From Kiritimatiellales bacterium (GTDB taxonomy: Bacteria > Verrucomicrobiota > Kiritimatiellia > Kiritimatiellales > Pontiellaceae), in assembly GCA_030621805.1 (NCBI GenBank), contig JAUXGY010000027.1, forward strand, positions 1-10,914: a stretch of DNA of 10,914 nt, written 5' to 3'. The notes beneath the pieces are model-generated. The model was not told the DNA's origin. It did not search any database and saw nothing but the letters and a program-made list of their open reading frames with translations. Below, one piece after another: positions 1-7,499 of the stretch. How positions within the stretch are numbered: position 1 is the first letter of the stretch; every line of letters begins with the position of its first letter. The position numbers and the translations under genes are program-made.

Positions 1-799
1 CCGTCGTTTCGGACACGGTACGAACCACCGAGGATCCGGTGACATCGTCCCCGTTCAAGGTGACCGAAACGGCATTGGTCACGGCCCATGCCAAGGTTAC
101 ATCCCCGGCAGCGGGGAGAGAGGTGGGGGTTGCCGAGAAACTGTCAATGGAGGGAGCAACAACTCCAACAATCACTCCCGTCGTGATTTGCAGATTATCA
201 AAGCTTGAGGCGGATTCCCATTCCTCAACGCCGATATTCAAGCCGGCTGACGTCAATCCTTCAATCGTGAAGATATCAGTGCCGTCATCTTGGTTAGCCA
301 ATACCACGATGCCGCTTCCACTATCGTAGCCCACTTTAAAGGTCGTATCCGTGACACGGGAGATATAAAGCGTCAGGTCAGTACCGGTAGCGACAACATC
401 CGAGCCGGCATCGACATTGCCACCCGGATAGAGCCGTGCCCTGAAACCACCAGTGGAGTTCCAGTTGAAACGCATGCCGCTTCCGTCGGCATTGGGCCCC
501 GTCAGGGATGTCGAAATGGTCAGGTACAAGTTGTTGTCGTTACCTGCCACGGAGGTGACGCTCACCGTTTCACCCACCTCAAGCTGGGCGGTGTTGTGCA
601 TCACAACGGTCGTTGTGCCCGCAGCCTCATCAACATTCAGTGTTCCATTGGTTACACTAAATCCAGATGGCCCGGCCCCGTAGGTGGTCGTGAGGGTGTA
701 GTTCCCGGAGGTATCCGAACTGAAGTCATCCAAGAACGGGGCGGCCTGAACCGACCCTGAAAGGACAACGGACACCACTAATAGTACTAGTTTCTTCAT
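1..799 (-). CDS. Secreted lectin-like protein with Ig-like segment (C-terminus beyond window)
   Basis: The gene starts at 799 and stays open to base 1, so at least 266 residues are present and the C-terminus is outside the window. The ATG follows a purine-rich ribosome site (AGGGGAAGAGAAG). Residues 1-19 form a signal peptide: Lys-Lys, a hydrophobic run, then a VQA-A cleavage site. The mature protein begins PFLDDFSSDTS and runs about 190 residues as a beta-rich domain resembling concanavalin/LamG-type lectin folds, with the segment NLYLTISTS. From about residue 220 an Ig-like segment appears (LAWAVTNAVSVTLNG, then VTGSS), a kind often repeated in exported proteins of Verrucomicrobia and Planctomycetes. 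The whole visible part is paralogous to the N-terminus of the kinase at 1768-4635, about half identical by eye. Its position downstream of a two-component pair suggests it is their target. The catalytic or binding role is unknown, and any C-terminal sorting signal would lie outside. Confidence 0.85.
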   Translation of the reverse strand, partial: MKKLVLLVVSVVLSGSVQAAPFLDDFSSDTSGNYTLTTTYGAGPSGFSVTNGTLNVDEAAGTTTVVMHNTAQLEVGETVSVTSVAGNDNNLYLTISTSLTGPNADGSGMRFNWNSTGGFRARLYPGGNVDAGSDVVATGTDLTLYISRVTDTTFKVGYDSGSGIVVLANQDDGTDIFTIEGLTSAGLNIGVEEWESASSFDNLQITTGVIVGVVAPSIDSFSATPTSLPAAGDVTLAWAVTNAVSVTLNGDDVTGSSVVRTVSETT

Positions 800-846
800 C
801 TTCTCTTCCCCTTATTTTACATTTATCCGGCTCACCATGAACCGTA

Positions 847-867
847 CTACAATGGTTCCCATTGCAG
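847..867 (-). other. Hairpin at predicted 5' end of secreted-protein mRNA
   Basis: On the minus strand CTGCAATGG pairs with CCATTGTAG around a GAA loop: nine pairs, one of them a G-T wobble. The core CAATGG/CCATTG (850-864) is perfect. It lies just downstream of the candidate -10 at 880-875, so it would sit at the extreme 5' end of the transcript. No T-run follows, so it is not an intrinsic terminator. A 5'-stabilising stem or an operator are both possible. Confidence 0.35.
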
Positions 868-874
868 GGGAGAG

Positions 875-904
875 GATATACCGCAGTTCCAGCTTCGCGG
901 TCTA
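875..904 (-). promoter_or_regulatory. Candidate promoter for the secreted-protein gene
   Basis: On the minus strand TAGACC (904-899, 4 of 6 to TTGACA) and TATATC (880-875, 4 of 6 to TATAAT) are 18 bp apart. They lie about 75 bases upstream of the start codon at 799. The weak -35 adjoins a perfect palindrome, as expected for an activator-dependent promoter. This is inferred from consensus only. Confidence 0.3.
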
Positions 905-905
905 G

Positions 906-919
906 TGTAGATATCTACA
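906..919. promoter_or_regulatory. Perfect 14-bp palindrome, candidate response-regulator operator
   Basis: TGTAGATATCTACA is identical to its own reverse complement. It lies in the gap between the response regulator and the secreted-protein gene and directly abuts the candidate -35 at 904-899. Its centre would be near -44 relative to the expected transcription start, the usual position for class II activation by LuxR/NarL-type dimers. Binding by the neighbouring regulator is inferred. No second copy was noticed upstream of the kinase. Confidence 0.4.
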
Positions 920-1010
920 GTGGGGAGACCGAGGGGAAGCATGCAAAGAAATCGACCCCCGCAAGGATGGCGGAAGATGTAGAATCAGGACACTCGGTGT
1001 CGAAAATCGT

Positions 1011-1646
1011 TTAAAGAATTCCGGCGCGAAAAGCCTTGGCGAGAGCACCCGACTGGGACTGAACCTCTAGCTTGGCATAGATGTTGGTGAGGTGGTAGGT
1101 GGCGGTGCGATTGGGGATCTCCAGCTTGTCTGCAATTTCCTTAACCGCAAGGCCCAATGCCAGCAGCTCCAGCACCTCGATTTCTCGCGCCGACAAACCG
1201 AATTGCTCGGAGGCTTTGGGATGGCGCATTTCTTCGAGCACCATTTTTGCGATGGAAGGACTCAACGCCGCCCCGCCGAGGAAAACCTCTTGCAACCCGC
1301 GGACAATATCCTGGGGAATGGCCGTCTTCAAAAGATAACCGGCCGCCCCGGCATCCAATGATTTGAGCACCTTTTCCTTATCCGAAAAAACCGTCAATAC
1401 GACCACCGTCAGATCCGGCGCAACTTCGGCCAATTTCCGGATGCCTTCCACGCCGCCCATTCCGGGGAGGCCGAGATCCATCAGCACCATATCCGGAAGC
1501 GATTCCGTTTCAATGGCTTCGAACAGTTTAGCGCATGAAGGAAAAACCCGGCTGCAGGTAATATGTTCCTCATGGTTTAACAACCGCTGCAGCGAGCGGC
1601 GATAAACCGTGTCGTCCTCCACTACCCATATATTGATCGGTATCAT
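1011..1646 (-). CDS. NarL/FixJ-family response regulator (REC + LuxR-type HTH)
   Basis: This 211-residue DNA-binding response regulator has the standard length for the NarL/FixJ family. The receiver domain (about 4-122) shows the acidic pair D11/D12, phosphoacceptor D57 in MDLGLPG, switch residue T85 in VVLT, and K107 in YLLK. The C-terminal LuxR-type helix-turn-helix runs from about 147 to 205, starting LSAREIEVLELLALGL, with recognition helix around RTATYHLTNIYAKL. The ATG at 1646 is preferred because GGAG lies 5 bases upstream and the protein then opens directly on the first receiver strand. An in-frame TTG at 1718 would add 24 unconserved residues. It follows the kinase gene on the same strand after 121 bp, so the two are almost certainly a cognate pair. 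Target genes are not proven; the secreted-protein gene downstream is the obvious candidate. Confidence 0.95.
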   Translation of the reverse strand: MIPINIWVVEDDTVYRRSLQRLLNHEEHITCSRVFPSCAKLFEAIETESLPDMVLMDLGLPGMGGVEGIRKLAEVAPDLTVVVLTVFSDKEKVLKSLDAGAAGYLLKTAIPQDIVRGLQEVFLGGAALSPSIAKMVLEEMRHPKASEQFGLSAREIEVLELLALGLAVKEIADKLEIPNRTATYHLTNIYAKLEVQSQSGALAKAFRAGIL

Positions 1647-1750
1647 CTTCACTCCGTTCAGACTATCGAACAGCGAACAGGGAACTTCGAATGAGGAAGG
1701 AATCCCTTCGACATTCAATCTTCCTTGATCGGCGTTCTTCGGTTCCCATG

Positions 1751-1769
1751 GAGGCGGGGGTTCCGCCTC
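1751..1769 (-). other. Intercistronic hairpin at the kinase stop codon
   Basis: On the minus strand GAGGCGG and CCGCCTC form a perfect 7-bp GC-rich stem with loop AACCC, beginning inside the kinase TGA stop codon. No U-tract follows, so it is probably not a strong terminator. It could lower or stabilise the message between kinase and regulator, which lie 121 bp apart. Confidence 0.35.
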
Positions 1770-4635
1770 AATTGGAAGTTTTGTACATATGGTCCATTTT
1801 GCCCGTCAACGCCGCCAAGGGGATCGTCAAAACCACCGAGGTCCCCTCGCCGGGTCGCGAGGTCAAGTCCATCTCGCCATCCATTTCCTCCGCCCGCTCC
1901 TTCATGCTGCCCAGCCCCCATCCATCCGATGCTTTCGAGGGATCAAACCCGCAGCCATTGTCGCGAACGGATATCCGAAGATGCTGGTCGATCGTTGAAA
2001 AATCCACCCATACCCGGGTTGCCTTGGCGTGGCGGGCACAATTATGCACCACTTCCTTGAAGAACATAATCAGATGCCGCTTATACGTCAACGACACAAC
2101 ACAATCCGGACATTCCACCGAGGTTTCAACGGATAGCCCCGCCCCTCTCAGGACCCGGTCGGCCCGTTCAGCCAGCTTTTTTATCAGCATGGGCAGACGG
2201 ATGATGCTCTGGTCAATGACCCAAACGACTTCGTGCAAAGAGGCACAAGCCTCGCTAGCCATCAGGGAAAGATCGCAAAGGCCCGCCTTGGCCTCCTCCT
2301 CCACGACGACATGCTTCAGCTGTTCGGTCGAAAACGAAATGCCACCCAGGAGGCTGCCCACATCATCATGCAGGTCGCGGGCAATGCGCCTTTTCAACTT
2401 GGCTATTCCCCGCTTGCGCATCTGCTGCTGAATCGCCAATCCGCCAACCAATACCACGAGAATGATCCCGCCCGCCCAAATGCCGGAGCGTTGCTTGATG
2501 CGCCGCCACGCGTCCTTGGCCAATGCCAACTCTCGTTCTACCTCCGCCAACCGCCGATCCAGGGGTCGGCGCTGGGCCAGCCCCCTGATCCATTCACCCT
2601 GCGGCAAAATCCGGCATTGTCGGCTGTACCCATCGACCAGACGCGGGAGTTGATCCATATATTCCTCGGGAATTCCCTGCGCAGTGACCTTGCAGTTGTC
2701 CGACAAGACCTGTCCATATTCGGAAACGGAAACCTCCCCAAGTCCCAGAATCCTTTTCCCCTTATATTCACTGAACTCTTCCAAGGTAATGCGAATATAC
2801 CGTGCATTATACCCTTCGCACACGACTGAAAGCGGATTCTCACGGTGTATAAATCCGCTGGTGTTATCTTTCCCAAGCACCTTGACCGTTTTGAAGCCCG
2901 GGTCAGGCGAAAGTTCCATCAAGATTTTCCGAGGAAAGCCAAACGACGGGAGCGCCAGCAGATGCGGTGCCCCCGCTGGCCAAAAATCAATGCGTCCGAT
3001 ACTCTCCTGGCGGCCCAGATCCAGCGTGAGCTGTACGTTATCCGAATCCAGAGTTTCGTCGCCATAGACGACCATTAGATCCGATGCCCCTTCCGGGTGA
3101 TTGCCAAGGGGGAATCCAAACCCCACGGCCCCGTCATGCAGATACTGGAGACCCCAAAGCGGCGGCATCGAAAATGATTCGGACGCCTCTACCTCTATGC
3201 CGAGACGTCCCCATGTGGCCATATTGTCACCGATCCGACCGTCTAATACCCGTCGGAACAGAAAAACCTCTCCGAGCGCAAAATACGCCACGCCCGATTT
3301 CTGCATCTCCGGCAAAACCGTAATCCGTACCTGCCTCGCGGATCGGTTGATCCCCGAAAAAAAGACCGGATAAGGTCCCGGGGCCGGGAAATCCTCCTCC
3401 ATCCAGTTCACGACATCCACAAACTCGCCCGTTCTGTTATCCAATACCTCGATCTTGAAACGCTTTGGAAAGGCATAGGCTCCGGACGCCCTCGGGTTGA
3501 AGGCCGGAGCCAAGGCGATCGAATGGATCTCGGTCTTCCAGAAGAACTTGAAGTCAATCTGGTGTGGCGAAAACGAGCCGGCGGAACCGGATTCTTCGAA
3601 CGATGAATGATAGCCCAGATGGGTGGAAAGGAAGACGGGATCGTGTTGTGGCAATACGGAGATCCTTGCGAGCAATCGGTCTCGCTCAGCCTCCAGTTGC
3701 TGGATGCGCTTGCGGGGCCATCGCATCCTTTCCTCGACCGAAACGGCCTGCCGGACGTGCCGATCCGCAGGGAAACAGGGATCAACAATCGGGGTCACGC
3801 GAAGTGTCTGGCTAACCGAAAATCCGTCGCGACCGGTGGCAACCAGCGTGAAAGGCATTGGCTCACTCACCATACGAACCGTTGACGATCCGGTAACGGC
3901 CTCCCCGTTCAAGGTGGTTGCCACAGCGTTGTCCGTGAGCCATGTAAAAACGATCTTCCCGGGCTCATCGGGGGAGGAAGCGTCCACGGCAAAGCGGTTG
4001 ATTACGGGAAATGCCGCAACATCCAATATCTCGAGATGGTCGAAGGACGACACGGAGGCATATTTCTCGACCCCGACATAGATCTCCCGACCGGCCGTTC
4101 CCTCGATGGTGATGCCGGTCATATCACCGGCCCCGGCATGCCCCGCATCGTAGCCTACCGTATACATCGCCTCCGCAGTACGGGCGATATACACCGAAAA
4201 TTCCGTGCCGACAGCGACCTTGCCTCCAAAGCTCGCCTTCGATTCAATGCCACGGTTGTATACCCGCGCCCTGAACGAGCCATTACCGCTTGTCCAATTG
4301 AGGCGAATACCGGATTCGCTCTCCGTGTTCGGCCCACGCGGGGAGGTTGAAATCGTCAGATACAAATCATGGGAGTTGCCCGCCTTGGAGACCACGCGCA
4401 CCGCTTCGCCCACCTCGAGCCGGGCGGCCCGGTGAAACACATCATAGGTTGTGTTGTCGGAGCCATCGACCCTCAACACGCCATTGGATACGGCAAACCC
4501 GCCCGGCCCTTTGCCGTAGGTTACCGTACCGATGTAGTTTGCGGAGGTGTCCGTGCTGAAATCATCCAGAAACCGACCGGCATGTGCCGCCCCGGCAATA
4601 ACGAATGCCACCCATAGAATCCTTCCTAACTTCAT
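1768..4635 (-). CDS. Membrane sensor histidine kinase with lectin-like, Ig-like and two discoidin-like ectodomains
   Basis: This 955-residue kinase should sense an extracellular ligand and phosphorylate the regulator at 1011-1646. Domains in order are: signal peptide 1-19 (AHA site); lectin-like domain about 21-205; Ig-like segment about 210-282 (LNGEAVTGSS); predicted coiled coil about 303-325; two F5/8-type-C (discoidin)-like domains about 330-462 and 470-640; a second charged helical segment about 690-716; and one transmembrane helix about 719-736. The cytoplasmic part is a HisKA_3 dimerisation domain with phosphoacceptor H756 in ARDLHDDVGS, then a HATPase domain with N-box N865, DNGCGFD at 892-898 and GWGLGS at 905-910. 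No PAS or HAMP is seen, so signalling is direct from the membrane helix. The first ~270 residues match the secreted protein at 1-799. Discoidin and lectin-like folds commonly bind glycans, so polysaccharide sensing is inferred. The start is set by the signal peptide; the G-rich stretch touches the ATG, an unusually short ribosome-site spacing. Confidence 0.93.
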   Translation of the reverse strand: MKLGRILWVAFVIAGAAHAGRFLDDFSTDTSANYIGTVTYGKGPGGFAVSNGVLRVDGSDNTTYDVFHRAARLEVGEAVRVVSKAGNSHDLYLTISTSPRGPNTESESGIRLNWTSGNGSFRARVYNRGIESKASFGGKVAVGTEFSVYIARTAEAMYTVGYDAGHAGAGDMTGITIEGTAGREIYVGVEKYASVSSFDHLEILDVAAFPVINRFAVDASSPDEPGKIVFTWLTDNAVATTLNGEAVTGSSTVRMVSEPMPFTLVATGRDGFSVSQTLRVTPIVDPCFPADRHVRQAVSVEERMRWPRKRIQQLEAERDRLLARISVLPQHDPVFLSTHLGYHSSFEESGSAGSFSPHQIDFKFFWKTEIHSIALAPAFNPRASGAYAFPKRFKIEVLDNRTGEFVDVVNWMEEDFPAPGPYPVFFSGINRSARQVRITVLPEMQKSGVAYFALGEVFLFRRVLDGRIGDNMATWGRLGIEVEASESFSMPPLWGLQYLHDGAVGFGFPLGNHPEGASDLMVVYGDETLDSDNVQLTLDLGRQESIGRIDFWPAGAPHLLALPSFGFPRKILMELSPDPGFKTVKVLGKDNTSGFIHRENPLSVVCEGYNARYIRITLEEFSEYKGKRILGLGEVSVSEYGQVLSDNCKVTAQGIPEEYMDQLPRLVDGYSRQCRILPQGEWIRGLAQRRPLDRRLAEVERELALAKDAWRRIKQRSGIWAGGIILVVLVGGLAIQQQMRKRGIAKLKRRIARDLHDDVGSLLGGISFSTEQLKHVVVEEEAKAGLCDLSLMASEACASLHEVVWVIDQSIIRLPMLIKKLAERADRVLRGAGLSVETSVECPDCVVSLTYKRHLIMFFKEVVHNCARHAKATRVWVDFSTIDQHLRISVRDNGCGFDPSKASDGWGLGSMKERAEEMDGEMDLTSRPGEGTSVVLTIPLAALTGKMDHMYKTSN

Positions 4636-4638
4636 CCC

Positions 4639-4672
4639 CCTTTTATAGGGCAGGCAGATTCCTTTTTACAGG
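4639..4672. repeat. Short direct repeat in the divergent kinase/TPR-sulfatase promoter region
   Basis: CCTTTTATAGG (4639-4649) and CCTTTTTACAGG (4661-4672) recur 22 bp apart, about two helical turns, in the 113-bp gap between the divergent genes. They could be paired sites for a regulator of the kinase, of the plus-strand gene, or of both. The first copy overlaps the kinase ribosome site. Chance in an AT-rich stretch is a real alternative. Confidence 0.25.
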
Positions 4673-4748
4673 ATATAAATATGGCATAGAGGAATGTTCG
4701 TGGTAGCCTTCGACTTTCCCCGTCCAACCCCATGATGAGATAAACACC

Positions 4749-7007
4749 ATGAAACAATCGCAACCGTTGACTGCCGCAGGCAAATCTTCACGAACGTTCC
4801 GCAGGATAGCCTGGATCATATTCTTGCTCGCGGTCGTTACGATGCTCTCTTTTTTCTGGCGTTCACAGGCTTCTTCTCCAAGTCCGGCTCGCAATGTTTT
4901 GCTCATCACCATAGATACCTGCAGGGCGGACTATCTCAGCTGCTATGGATATCCGCTAAAAACAACGCCCAATATAGACAAGATTGCCGCTCAGGGCATT
5001 CGTTTCGAAAACGTGCTCTCGCCGATCCCACTGACCCTTCCTGCCCATAGCTCCATCATGACGGGTACGATCCCCCCGCGACACAAAGTACATGACAACC
5101 TGGAATACGTGCTGGGCACAAACAACACTACCTTGGCCGAAACGCTAAAAGAACATGGCTATAAAACGGTCGCCATAACCAGCGCCTTTGTCCTGGACTC
5201 CAAATTTGGGCTCGCCCAGGGCTTCGATGATTATGAAGACCAGTTCGATGAAGCGGGTAATGACGGCGAAAGGGTCAACGAACGAATCGCGGAAGAAGTC
5301 AACCGGCACGCAATGGATTGGTTGGACAACCATGGAACAGACCGGTTCTTCATGTTTCTCCACTACTACGACCCCCACTTTACCTACACTCCCCCAGAGC
5401 CCTTCGCCTCCCGGTTTAAAAAGGTGCCCTATGACCAGCAGGACGCGTTGCATTTCCCGCCGGGGTTCCTCGCCGAGGCAACCGCAGGCTATGCGGGCGA
5501 AATTGCATATGTGGACCACTGCATCGGTTTGATTGTCGAGAAGCTCAAGCAGCTCGGATTGTTCGAGTCGACCTTGATCGTCATAACCGCGGATCACGGG
5601 GAAATGCTGGGGGCGCACGGTGAATTAGGCCATGGTTATTTCATCTACCAGGAAGCGATCAAGGTGCCTTTGATTATTAAGGCCCCCAGCCTGACAAAGC
5701 CCGAAATAATACGTTCCAACGCGGGCCTGATCGACATTTTCCCAACCATTTGTTCCCTTCAAAATATCGCTGTGCCGGCACAAGTGCAAGGGACGGCTCT
5801 TTTGGACCACAGGGATCGAAATGCCATGGAAAAAAAACCTCGAACCCTATATTGCGAAAGCCTCCTTCCAACCAAATACACCGCAAATCCACTACTGGGC
5901 ATTGTTCGCGGAAAATATAAATACATCCAGACCACCCGGCCGGAACTCTATGATCTCTCGCTGGATCCAAAGGAACTGGATGATCTTTCGGTTACCGAGC
6001 ACCATCGCGCTAGAATCCTGCAGAGCGACTTGGCCGAGATCATTGAACAATCCGTGGTGGCCAAGGAGACCCGCACGGTCAGTATGGATACCGAAACCAT
6101 TAAGCGCCTCCAAAGCCTTGGCTATGTGAGCGGGGAAGTCAGCGAAGACTTTTCCTTTGATACCACGAAGCCGGATCCCAAAAACCTGATCGGCTACCAT
6201 GATCGCACGATGGGGATGATCCATCTGAAAGACCAGGGCAAATACGAAGACGCCAAAGTCATTTGCCACGAGCTGATCGCTGAAAACCCCGGGATCCACC
6301 AGATCTATGGGATCCTCGCAGACATCGAAATGGAATTGAAAAATTACAGGCAGGCCATGGCGAGCCTGGAAAAAGCGACGGAGCTTGATCCCAAAGATGT
6401 GCAGGCATACCGAAACATGGCGCACATTTCCAAAATACGGGGGGAGGAGGGTCTCGCAACAACCTACTACCGCAAAGCACTGGAGATCGAACCGAAAAAC
6501 TTTGACACGCTGTATGCCACTGCAGTGCTGTATCACAAACAAAATAAACTGGAACAGGCGATCAGTTTTATTGAACGGGCCCTCGCCGAACAACCCGGCC
6601 ATCTCAAGGCCAGAGGACTACTTGTTGCCTGCCTTTCCCAGCAAAACAGATCAAGGGATGTGGTCGAACAGTGCGAATCTATTTTACGGAACAATCCAGA
6701 TTATATATACGCCCTCAACTATCTCGCAGAAATTAAGGCCACCAGCGACGATGCGGCCCTAAAAGACCCGGACGGAGCGGTCAAGCTGGCCACAAAGGCA
6801 TGCAACCTCACTCAACACAAAACACCCGAGCTTCTCGACACGCTGGCCATGGCATACGCAGCGGCGGGCAGATACCCGGAGGCCCTCGCCTCGGCGAACA
6901 AAGCGCTGCAACTGGCGAAGGAGCAGGACAAAACGGAGCTTACAGCCACGATTGACGCGCGCATCAATATTTATAAAACGAAGTCGCCATCCAGCGAGCC
7001 TCGATGA
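4749..7007 (+). CDS. Membrane-anchored sulfatase-superfamily hydrolase/transferase fused to TPR repeats, Thr in nucleophile position
   Basis: This is a 752-residue protein. A basic N-terminus and one membrane helix (about 20-37) place the rest outside the cytoplasmic membrane. The alkaline phosphatase/sulfatase-fold domain spans about 48-435. It has ITIDTCRADYLSCYG (D56 as metal ligand), PLTLPAHSSIMTG at 94-106, HYYDPH at 205-210, and ITADHGEMLGAHGELGHG with D282 and H283. In true sulfatases the 94-106 motif reads C/S-x-P-S-R; here T96 takes the Cys place and H100 the Arg place. Formylglycine therefore cannot form, and Thr may act directly as in phosphodiesterases and phosphoethanolamine transferases of this superfamily. 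TPR-like helices fill about 485-725 (for example ALEIEPKN). Many bacteria have such sulfatase-TPR fusions of unknown substrate. It is divergent from the kinase gene and ends 3 bp from the convergent DUF302 gene. The ribosome site is weak (GAG about 10 bases upstream). Confidence 0.9.
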   Translation: MKQSQPLTAAGKSSRTFRRIAWIIFLLAVVTMLSFFWRSQASSPSPARNVLLITIDTCRADYLSCYGYPLKTTPNIDKIAAQGIRFENVLSPIPLTLPAHSSIMTGTIPPRHKVHDNLEYVLGTNNTTLAETLKEHGYKTVAITSAFVLDSKFGLAQGFDDYEDQFDEAGNDGERVNERIAEEVNRHAMDWLDNHGTDRFFMFLHYYDPHFTYTPPEPFASRFKKVPYDQQDALHFPPGFLAEATAGYAGEIAYVDHCIGLIVEKLKQLGLFESTLIVITADHGEMLGAHGELGHGYFIYQEAIKVPLIIKAPSLTKPEIIRSNAGLIDIFPTICSLQNIAVPAQVQGTALLDHRDRNAMEKKPRTLYCESLLPTKYTANPLLGIVRGKYKYIQTTRPELYDLSLDPKELDDLSVTEHHRARILQSDLAEIIEQSVVAKETRTVSMDTETIKRLQSLGYVSGEVSEDFSFDTTKPDPKNLIGYHDRTMGMIHLKDQGKYEDAKVICHELIAENPGIHQIYGILADIEMELKNYRQAMASLEKATELDPKDVQAYRNMAHISKIRGEEGLATTYYRKALEIEPKNFDTLYATAVLYHKQNKLEQAISFIERALAEQPGHLKARGLLVACLSQQNRSRDVVEQCESILRNNPDYIYALNYLAEIKATSDDAALKDPDGAVKLATKACNLTQHKTPELLDTLAMAYAAAGRYPEALASANKALQLAKEQDKTELTATIDARINIYKTKSPSSEPR

Positions 7008-7010
7008 CAA

Positions 7011-7400
7011 TCAGGCCGTGGCCTCGTCGATGATGGCGATGAGATCGCTCTCTACGGATTGTGCAACGATATCGAGGTCTTTCGCGCCGAACATGCCGAG
7101 CACCTGAGTCGGCAGCAGGGTGGAGACCTTGGTTTTTCCGCCTTCTTCATAGACCGAGATCCGGCACGGCAACGCCGTGGAGATCTCCAACTTGCTTTCC
7201 AGCACCTCTTTTGCGCGGCGCGGATTGCACACATCGAAAACCTTGCACGCCGGGGAAAACTCAACGCCCTTTGAATGCATCTTTTCACGCAGGTCGGTCA
7301 CATGAAGCACCCCGAACTGGTGGTTTCGTGCCGCCGATTCCAGCCGCGCCCCCATCTCGTCGACCGGGATGGTGGTTTCCTTTACATACAATATGTCCAT
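7011..7400 (-). CDS. DUF302 family protein
   Basis: This 129-residue soluble protein has no signal peptide or membrane helix and matches the DUF302 (COG3439) family in length and pattern. Recognisable parts are the N-terminal strand ending KETTIPVDEM, then HVTDLREK, the family core CKVFDVCNPRRAKEVLE (C52, C58), and LPCRISVYEEGGKTKVS followed by a C-terminal helix. The family often occurs alone or fused to other domains and has no established biochemical role, so none is assigned. The ATG at 7400 is supported by AAGGAG 7 bases upstream. The gene converges on the TPR-sulfatase with only 3 bp between stop codons, and it is divergent from amrB with about 100 bp between. C52, C58 and C79 could bind a metal or thiol, but this is speculation. 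Confidence 0.88.
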   Translation of the reverse strand: MDILYVKETTIPVDEMGARLESAARNHQFGVLHVTDLREKMHSKGVEFSPACKVFDVCNPRRAKEVLESKLEISTALPCRISVYEEGGKTKVSTLLPTQVLGMFGAKDLDIVAQSVESDLIAIIDEATA

Positions 7401-7458
7401 TTTCTGCTCCTTTTATTTCGGCTTTTCCGTGAAGTTCATCGGCTCATAGTAGACGGGT

Positions 7459-7487
7459 TTGACTTGTTTCTCCCGGCCCTTTTTATT
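7459..7487 (+). promoter_or_regulatory. Candidate promoter for amrBA with near-leaderless start
   Basis: TTGACT (7459-7464) and TTTATT (7482-7487) are 17 bp apart. The predicted transcription start would fall only about 6 bases before the amrB ATG at 7500. The gene has no recognisable Shine-Dalgarno sequence, which agrees with a leaderless or very short-leader mRNA. The -10 match is weak. Confidence 0.3.
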
Positions 7488-7499
7488 TAAAGTCCCGCC

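Noticed and set aside
290..760. Plus-strand open frame of 156 codons
   Set aside because: The minus strand encodes the secreted protein, which has a signal peptide and a paralogue in the kinase; this frame is its shadow.
989..1001. GACAC/GTGTC hairpin after the response regulator stop as a terminator
   Set aside because: The stem is only 5 bp and no T-run follows on the minus strand.
1647..1718. Longer N-terminus for the response regulator from a TTG at 1718
   Set aside because: It adds 24 residues outside the receiver domain, whereas the ATG at 1646 has GGAG at good spacing and opens directly on the first receiver strand.
1691..2431. Plus-strand open frame of 246 codons
   Set aside because: It is antisense to the kinase HATPase/HisKA region, whose motifs are unmistakable; the translated product is rich in Ser/Arg and resembles no family.
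5892..6602. Minus-strand open frame of 236 codons
   Set aside because: It is a shadow of the TPR-sulfatase gene, with no ribosome site and no recognisable domain.
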